64,000 nucleotides of DNA, taken from assembly GCA_029582155.1 (NCBI GenBank), contig CM055894.1:34028632-34092631 (forward strand), read 5' to 3'. This document shows positions 56,130 through 64,000 of this stretch, piece after piece. Numbering within the stretch: the first letter of the stretch is position 1; every line of letters begins with the position of its first letter. Made by a program: the position numbers and the translations under genes. The stretch is from Panopea generosa. Its lineage: Eukaryota; Mollusca; Bivalvia; Adapedonta; Hiatellidae. Under the pieces are notes generated by a model. The model was not told the origin of the DNA. It ran no database searches and worked only from the letters and a program-made list of their open reading frames with translations.

Positions 56130-57830
56130 TTAGCTAGCAGGTATACAAACAGTAAACTTTTTAATTGTCAGAAGATTAGGTTCAGGCACTCATTGTACTA
56201 GGATTGAGTGCGAATCTGGGTAAACATCTACCTTATATATTAAATAAAAGAATGGTAGGTAAATGTTAGTTTTTCTTGATAAAATGTAGTGAAACTAACT
56301 TATAGATTAACAAATAATGATAGATATCCTAACTCTCCTGAATTGGCAATATACACTCAAACACAGAGTAAAGTGAATATATTTTAATCCCGAGAGAAAA
56401 ATAAAATTAACAGTCAATTGAAGAACCTTGTGAAAATGTTTTTTTTAGTAAAGAAAGTGAGTTTCGAGTAAGGAAAGTGAATTTCGAGTAAGAAAAGTGA
56501 GTTTTGGGTAAGAATATAAAATGAATAACAAAAATATGATATTTAACACCATATCTGTACAAGTTAACAACATATATGTTAAGTTGGAACAAGAAAAAAA
56601 AGTTATACAATATAATGACATGACATAGTGAAATGTAGATAGCGCATTGAAAACAAACATAAAATTAGCAAATTAGACCAAATCTCATCAAGGTTTAAAA
56701 AATGCCAGCTATTTTATTGACTTAAAATCTAATTCTAAAAATAGAACTGTTCAGAAATGTTTTTTAAAACAATGTCATGATACATATAATAGATATAAAA
56801 GGATATATCACGGATAAACCTGTTTGGGGGCAGTAATGTAAAATAAAAGCAATAACACTGCTAAATTAAACTTGGTTGTTTTAACATTTATTTTATTGAG
56901 TCACGACCAAATCAAGGTCATTAAATTCTAGCTCTTACTTTGAGAAAAGCTATGGCTTTATCTTTGTTGGTATGTCGTATGTAACATGTAACATAAGGAA
57001 ATACAATTGAATTTAAGAAGTAAAAATAATACTGTTCAGGGACTAATCATATATTGGCTACAATATTTTCACCTGCATCCCTTTTCTTATAAAATACATA
57101 AGGTTACTTTTTTCAAATAAATTACATTATTTGTTGCAGTGTCTTATTAAAGTGAAAACAACCAAGCTCCACAATCCAAAATATGAAACTTTGATAACGG
57201 AGTTTGTGAAAAGGATGAACATAACATATTATAATATTATATAATAGCTATAACATGTCACTCGCCCTTATTTTCATGTTACTACCTGAAGTTGAATGGA
57301 TATGTTTGTCATAATAGTAAATATAATCAAGCACTGCTAATATAAACCTTGGTAAATATAATGCTTACAAGAAACTATCTCTAGTAGATTATTAGCAAAG
57401 TTTGTAATAAAAGTGAAAATAAGCAACATTATGAAACTTGGGATTACAGAGTGGTAAACAATAATATCTTTATTATTTACACTCGCCACTCTTTTCTATA
57501 ATAATATTGTGTAATTATCTCAAGTAGACTATTTTGTTTGTTGAAGCATAGTTTGTCATTATAATGGAAATAGCCAAGCTATACTTTTGAAAATATAGGG
57601 ATGAAAATAAACTGGCTATAGAATCCCCACCCCCTCTGTTGTTTTTTTCATTAAACGGTTTGATCATCTATACAAGTGTTATCATAGCATCTATCTACAT
57701 CATAATACTTTGGTATATTCATAATTAAACAAAAATTTGATGGTTAGTATATTGTGGTAGGGAGAGGTGTGTGAAAAGATACCAAAGATGAAATTGGTTA
57801 AATTATTTGATTTAATACAAAACAAACTTT
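56130..57830. other. Non-coding stretch
   Basis: A small tandem phrase AGTGARTTTYGRGTAAG repeats at 56456-56512. Otherwise nothing recognised. Confidence 0.4.
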
Positions 57831-57835
57831 AAACA

Positions 57836-58090
57836 AGTGACCTATTGGCCTCAACGGTCACCTGAAAATCTTTAATGGTATAAAGCTTTATGAATCTATG
57901 ATCCACCCTAAGACCTCATAGGGGTGGAGACCATGAAATTGACATAGATATCAATCGTCATGTCAGCAATAACAAATCACACCAAAACACATTTACATAA
58001 GTCTATTCAGTCATAAGAAATATCGTTTTTTTTGCATTTCTCTTATATAGATTAAGTAAAGAAGGCCCACCCCTAGGGTCAAGCTAAAAT
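57836..58090 (+). repeat. Interspersed repeat family B fragment
   Basis: GTGACCTATTGGCCTCAACGG, TCACCTGAA, CCATGAAATTGAC and CACCCCTAGGGTCA match the family B block at 6610-7640. Confidence 0.55.
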
Positions 58091-58138
58091 AAGGCAGAGT
58101 ATTTCTTTTAACACAGAAAAAAAACTCTAAAAAAAAAT

Positions 58139-58398
58139 ACAAGAGCTGTCGGACGGACAGCACGCTCGATACTGTTCTAAAACAACAACTTTTTCAGGAA
58201 ATAAGTACCAAATGTACGGCAATTAATATAAAACTCAGGAGTGGTAGAATTAAGCTATAATTATTACATAATGCACAAAAGTGAACGGATAGCTCACATT
58301 GCCTTAACATTATTTAATTGAGCATTTAGTTACATATGTCTTTCAAACCTTAAAATTGCTTTAATAATTTATTAACCATAGCAGTAAAATGATATATG
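58139..58398 (+). mobile_element. Interspersed repeat family D, copy 3
   Basis: ACAAGAGCTGTCGGACGGACAGC head; shares CAGGAAATAAGTACCAAATG, AATATAAAACTCAG and TGTCTTTCAAAC with 1968-2155, with an extra 70 bp in the middle. Confidence 0.68.
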
Positions 58399-58984
58399 TG
58401 CGAATACTTGAAAGCACACCATGTACATATAATTACCCTGAATACTACAATTGCAATACTAGAATAATATATAAGAACAATATAAGTTGGTCAAGCATAT
58501 CAGGAAATACTTATTTAACATTGTCTGAAATAATCTAGCAAGAATAAGATAAGATTTAGCGAATTTATTTATTGAGGGTGACATATTTAGTTTAAAACTA
58601 ATCTTCCATGTGGCCCTCTATTATTTACAAAATATACAAAAATGAGATACACATAAAATTATACATGAAATATTCAGTGAAAAAAAAATGCTAAAACATT
58701 TCTCTTCCCACATGATATTCACACACACATTCACACATTCACTTCAGGAAAACAATACATGTCAACATTAAAAGTGGTTTGTTAAATTTATATAAGCAGT
58801 GGCAGTATGTTACTATTTACATGATTTTGAACACACTTGTACAGAAAACAAATTGAATAATACATTTTTCATCCATCTGATTAGATTGCTTTGGTATCAT
58901 GGTATGCTATTACAAAAGTTTTACTTTGATATTTTCTGGAAGATTATTTCATTTTATTGGACCAAATATATATATACTTTGTTT

Positions 58985-59590
58985 AAATAATTCTTTGTTT
59001 GGTTTAGCTAGTTTGATGTTGTTTGAAGAATTTGACCGTGTTACAGGTGTATTTTTATTTGTTTGTCTGAAGTAAAACATTTCATTGATTTCGGCTGAGG
59101 TTATTGGACTTCGCTATTTTGTACATAAATTTTGTTTTCCGGAAATAAATCCTAACAAAAACTGTTAGTTTTTTTAACTCCTGCAAGCTTTCTAGTGTGT
59201 TTTAATCATTGTTATTCAAGATGATTTTGCAAGCACGTTTTTGGAGCCTTAAAATTCTATCTTGGTTCGTTTGACAGGTGCCAACTTATACAAAATTACA
59301 GTTATCTTCATAAGGTTGAATATAAGGTTTATAAAACTGAACTCTATGGTCAAGGCTAAGATATTGTTTAATTCTTGACAGAAGCCAAATGTTTCATGGA
59401 TTTATTTTACATATGATCTACATGATTTTTCGAAATTATGTTGTCATTAATAGATATGCCAAGTACTTTATCTTTAGATATTATGCTGAGATTTTCTCTA
59501 TTAAAATCCAAATTTATGTCTTTGATATCTAAACAAGTACGTTTTTGATGTGTAATTAAAAATATAGTGTAAGCTATAGATGATCTTCTG
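58985..59590 (-). mobile_element. LINE relic, C-terminal part of the reverse transcriptase
   Basis: Minus-strand frames give DKVLGISINDNIISKNHVDH, then a worn KSMKHLASVKN, PLTIEFSFINLI, KLAPVKRTKIEF and LAKSS, which in order match LGVTIDNNLSW..HV, LLSRIK..LSLDHRVQFYKS, PHFDYCN and LQKRACKII of RTE/Jockey/CR1-type LINEs. Past it (about 59080-59020) lies FRQTNKNTPVTRSNS. Several stops and frame changes are present. No tail or target duplication found. Confidence 0.72.
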
Positions 59591-59805
59591 TTTCAAAAAT
59601 ATTTTATCAATGTTTTACATATGCTATATAAGCACTACCTTCAAAATTTTATCATATGGTAATAAACCATTTCCTGTAAATAGATCTATAGTTTTGTATC
59701 AACACATACAGTTTATACACTATGTATTTAAACTTCACGGGGCAATATATCGGTACCAGTTCACGAGAATGGATCAAAATAGTTGAACTAATCTGTACCA
59801 AATAT

Positions 59806-62800
59806 ATTCATCTAATGTCCTTGATAAAGGCAAGTAATAAGGGAATCTATCACAGTATACCACATTCACCTAATGTCCTTGATCAATGCAATTTATAAGG
59901 GAATGTATCACATTCACCTAATGTCCTTGATCAAGGAAAGTCATCAGGGAATCTATCACATTCTACCACATTTATCTTATGTTCTTGAGCTAGGAAAGTT
60001 ATAAGGGAATCTACCACGTCTTACCACATTCACCTAATGTCCTTAAGAATGGCAAATCATATGGGAATCTATCACATTCTACCTCATTCATCTAATGTCC
60101 TTGATCAAGGCAAGTTATAAGGGAATCTATGACATTCTACCACATTCATCTAATGCCCTAGATCAAGGCAAATTATAAGGGAATCTATCACATTCTACCC
60201 CATCCATCTAATGTCCTTGATCAGACAAGTTATAAGGAAATCTATCACATTCTACCACATTCACCTAATGTCCTTTATCAAGGCAAATTATAAGGGAATC
60301 TTCCACATTCTACCCCATTTATCTAATGTCCTTGATCAAAGCAAGTTTTAAGGGAATCTATAACATTCTACCACATTCACATAATGTCCTTGATCAAGGC
60401 AAATTATAAGGGAATCTATCACATTCTACCACATTCACCTAATGTACTTGAGCAGGATGAGCTGTAAGGGAATCTACCATATTCTACCCCATTCATTTAA
60501 TGTCCTTGATCAAGGCAAGTTATCACCGAATCTATCACATTCTACCACTCTCACCTGATGTCCTTGATCAAGGCAAGTTATAAGGGAATCTACCACATTC
60601 TACCCCATTCATCTAATGTCCTTGATCAAGGCAAGTTATCAGTGAATCTATCACATTATAGCACATTCGCCTTATATCCTTGAGTAAGGCAAGTTATAAG
60701 GTAATCTTTCACATTATACGTTCACGCTATGTCCTTGAGCTAGGCAAATTATAAGTGAATCTACCACATTATACACCATTCACCTCATGACCTTGAGCAA
60801 GGGAAGTTATATGGAAATCTACCACATTCTACCACATTCACCTAATGTCGTTGATTTAGGCAAGTTATAAGGGAATCTACCACATTCTACCACATTCACC
60901 TAATGTCCTTGATCAAGACAATTTATAACGGAATCTACCACATTCTACCACATTCACCTTATGTCCTTAATTAAGGCAAGTTATAAGGGAATCTATCACA
61001 TTCTACTACATTCACCTTATGTTATTGAGTTAGGCAAGTTATAACGGAATATTCACATTCTACCACATTCACCTAATGTCCTTGAGCAGAACGAGTTATA
61101 AGGGAATCTACCACATATTACCACATTCATATAATGTCCTTGAGCTAGGCAAGTTATCAGGGAATTTATCACATTCTACCACATTCAGCTTATGTCCTTG
61201 ATCAAGTCAAGTTATAACAGAATCTGTCACATTCTACAACATTCACCTTATGTCGTTGAGCTAAGCAAGTTACAAGGGAATTTATCACATTATACCCCAT
61301 TCATCTAATGTCCTTGAGCTAAGGAAGTTATAAAGGAATCTATCACATTCTATCACATTCACCTAATATCCTTGATTCAGGCAAGTTATAATGGAATCGA
61401 TCACATTCACCTAATGTCCTTGAGCTAGGCAAGTTATAAGGGAATCTATCACGTTCTACCACAATCACCTAATGTCCTTGGTCAAGTCAAGTTATAAGGG
61501 AATATATCACATTCTACCACATGCACCTAATGTCTTTGATCAAGGCACCTTATAAGGTAATCAATCACATTCTACCACATTCACCTTATGTTTTTGAGCT
61601 AGGCAAGTTATAAGGGAATCTAAAAACATTCTACCACATTCACCTAATGTCCCTGAGTAAGACGAATTATATGGAAATCTACCACATTCTACCACATTCA
61701 TCTAATGTCCTTGATCAACGCTAGTTATAAGGGAATCTATCACATTCTACCACATTCATCTAATGTATTTGAGCAAGACACGTTATGAGGGAATTTACCA
61801 CATTCTATCACATTCATCTAACGTCCATGATCGAGGCAAGTTTTAAGGGAATCCATCACATTGTAACCCATTCACCTACTGTCCTTGATCAAGGCAAGTT
61901 ATAAGGGAATCTACCACATTCTACCACATTTATCTAATGTCCTTGATCAAGTCAAGTTTTAAAAAAATCTATCACATTTTACCACATTCACCTAATGACC
62001 TTGATCAAGGCAAATTATTAGGTAATCTATCACATTCTACCACATCCACGTAATGTACTTGAGCAGGACGAGCTATAAGGGAATCTACCACATTCTACCC
62101 AATTTATCTAATGGCCTTGATCAAGACAAGTTTTAAGGGAATCTATCACATTCTACCACATTCACCAAATGTCATTGATCAAAGCAAATTACAAGGGAAT
62201 CTATCCAAATATACCACAATCACCTTTTGTCCTTGATCAAGGCAAGTTATAAGGAAATCTACCACATTCCACCACATTCATTTTATATCCTTGAGCAAGG
62301 TAAGTTATAAGGGAATGAATCACACTATACCACATTCACCTTATGTCCTTGTGCAAAGCAAGTTATATGAAAATACACCACATTATACTCCATTCACCTA
62401 ATGTCTTTGAGCAAGACAAGTTATATGGGAATCAACCACATTCTACTACATTCATCTAATGTCCATGATCAAGGCGAGTTATAAGGGAATCTATCACATT
62501 CTACACCATTCACCTCATGTCTTTGAGCAAGGCGAGTTATATGAAATCTACCACATTCACCTAATGTACTTGATTAAGGCAAGTTATAAGGGAATATACC
62601 ACATTCTACCACGTTCACCTAATGTACTTGATTAAGGCAAGTTATAAGGGAATCTACCACATTCTACCACATTCACCCAATGTTCTTGAGTATGGTGAAT
62701 TATATGGGAATCTACCACGTTCTACAACATTCACCTAATGCCCTTTATCAAGGCAAGTTTTAAGGGAATATATCACATTCTACCACATTCAACTAATGTC

Positions 62801-64000
62801 TTTGATCAAGGCACCTTATAAGGTAATCAATCACATTCTACCACATTAACCTCATGTCCTTGAGCTAGGCAAGGTATAAGTGAATCTACCACATTCTATC
62901 ACATTCACCTAATGTCCTTGCGTAAGTAGAATTGTATGGGAATCTACAACATTCTACCACATTCATAGAATGTCCTTGATCAAGGTAAGTAACAAGGGAA
63001 TCTATCACATTCTTCTTCATTCATCGAATGTCCTTGAGCAAGACGAGTTATAAGGGAATCTACCACATTCTACCACATTCACCTAATGTCCTTGATCAAG
63101 GAAAGTTAAAAGGGAAAATATCACATTTTACCACATTCACCTTATGTCCTTGATCAAGGCAAGTTATAAGGGAATTTATCAAATTCTACCACATTCATCT
63201 AATGTACTTAAGCAAGACCAATTATAAGGGAATTTATCAAATTCTACTACATTAATCTAATGTATTTGAGCAAAGCCAGTTATAAAGGAATCTATCACAT
63301 TCTACCATATGTATCTAATGTACTTGAGCTAGGCAAGTTATAAGGGAATCTATCACATTCTACACCATTCACCTCATGTCTTTGAGCAAGGCGAGTTATA
63401 TGAAAATCTACCACATTCACCTAATGTACTTGATTAAGGCAAGTTATAAGGGAATCTACCACATTCTACCACATTCACCCAATGTTCTTGAGTATGGTGA
63501 ATTATATGGGAATCTACCACGTTCTACAACATTCACCTAATGCCCTTTATCAAGGCAAGTTATAAGGGAATATATCACATTCTACCACATTCAACTAATG
63601 TCTTTGATCAAGGCACCTTATAAGGTAATCAATCACATTCTACCACATTAACCTCATGTCCTTGAGCTAGGCAAGGTATAAGGGAATCTACCACATTCTA
63701 TCACATTCACCTAATGTCCTTGCGTAAGTAGAATTATATGGGAATCTACAACATTCTACCACATTCATAGAATGTCCTTGATCAAGGTAAGTAACAAGGG
63801 AATCTATCACTTTCTTCTTCATTCATCGAATGTCCTTGAGCAAGACGAGTTATAAGGGAATCTACCACATTCTACCACATTCACCTAATGTCCTTGATCA
63901 AGGAAAGTTAAAAGGGAAAATATCACATTTTACAACATTCACCTTATGTCCTTGATCAAGGCAAGTTATAAGGGAATTTATCAAATTCTACCACATTCAT
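59806..64000. repeat. 58-bp satellite, more than 70 units, running off the window
   Basis: The unit is roughly CACCTAATGTCCTTGATCAA, then GGCAAGTTATAAGGGAATCT, then ATCACATTCTACCACATT. Most units carry the 12-bp palindrome CCTTGATCAAGG or a variant (CCTTGAGCTAGG, CTTGATTAAGG). From about 62495 the units form a higher-order repeat: 62495-63352 recurs at 63354-64000. No coding. Confidence 0.95.
62495..64000. repeat. Higher-order repeat within the 58-bp satellite
   Basis: TACACCATTCACCTCATGTC starts at 62502 and again at 63361 (offset 859). Further in, AATGTTCTTGAGTATGG at 62679 and 63481, and the phrase near 63123 and 63923, show an offset of 802. The second copy therefore lacks one unit of about 57 bp. 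Variants such as TTCTTCTTCATTCATCGAATG are shared at both sites. Confidence 0.88.

Noticed and set aside
59806-64000. CRISPR-like regular repeats
   Set aside because: These are tandem 58-bp units without unique spacers, in a eukaryotic setting with no cas genes.

Overview
This is AT-rich animal DNA with long introns, GT-AG exons, tRNA-derived SINEs, LINE and Tc1 relics, large minisatellites and many short interspersed repeats with hairpin ends. The repeat style suggests a marine invertebrate, most likely a bivalve mollusc. That assignment is an inference from pattern recognition, not from a search. No bacterial or organelle features were seen. Little of the window is coding; three host gene models can be supported, all partial, and most of the DNA is repeat.

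Layout. 1-870 is a dead Tc1-like transposon. 6.5-15.1 kb (+) is a KMT5A/SETD8-like SET-domain gene in six recognisable, phase-consistent exons, with repeats in its introns. 16.0-18.3 kb is a 30-bp minisatellite. 18,985-22,826 is a 3.8-kb DNA element with terminal inverted repeats and GC-rich arrays of 11-bp period; a truncated copy lies inverted at 41,185-43,098. 28.5-30.8 kb is a fold-back-like element whose arms are tandem palindromic units around a small basic ORF. 33.7-35.6 kb is a 28-bp minisatellite. 36.7-41.1 kb (-) holds an Ig-like extracellular exon, a transmembrane exon and a possible tail exon. 45.8-55.4 kb (-) holds the last four exons of a gene I cannot name; their splice phases match. 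A small secreted-peptide ORF lies at 55,955-56,128 (+). 58.98-59.59 kb is a LINE relic, and from 59.8 kb to the window end runs a 58-bp satellite with a higher-order repeat.

The best candidates for something undescribed are: the 11-bp-phased TIR element and its inverted partner; the fold-back element with its 82-codon basic ORF; several interspersed families that share a hairpin head, internal tandem units and a hairpin tail (an architecture like Helentron-associated elements); the SET protein with an altered NHS motif; and the unnamed minus-strand gene. The genes show no evident functional link to one another. The SET protein is presumably nuclear and the Ig-like product a cell-surface or secreted glycoprotein.
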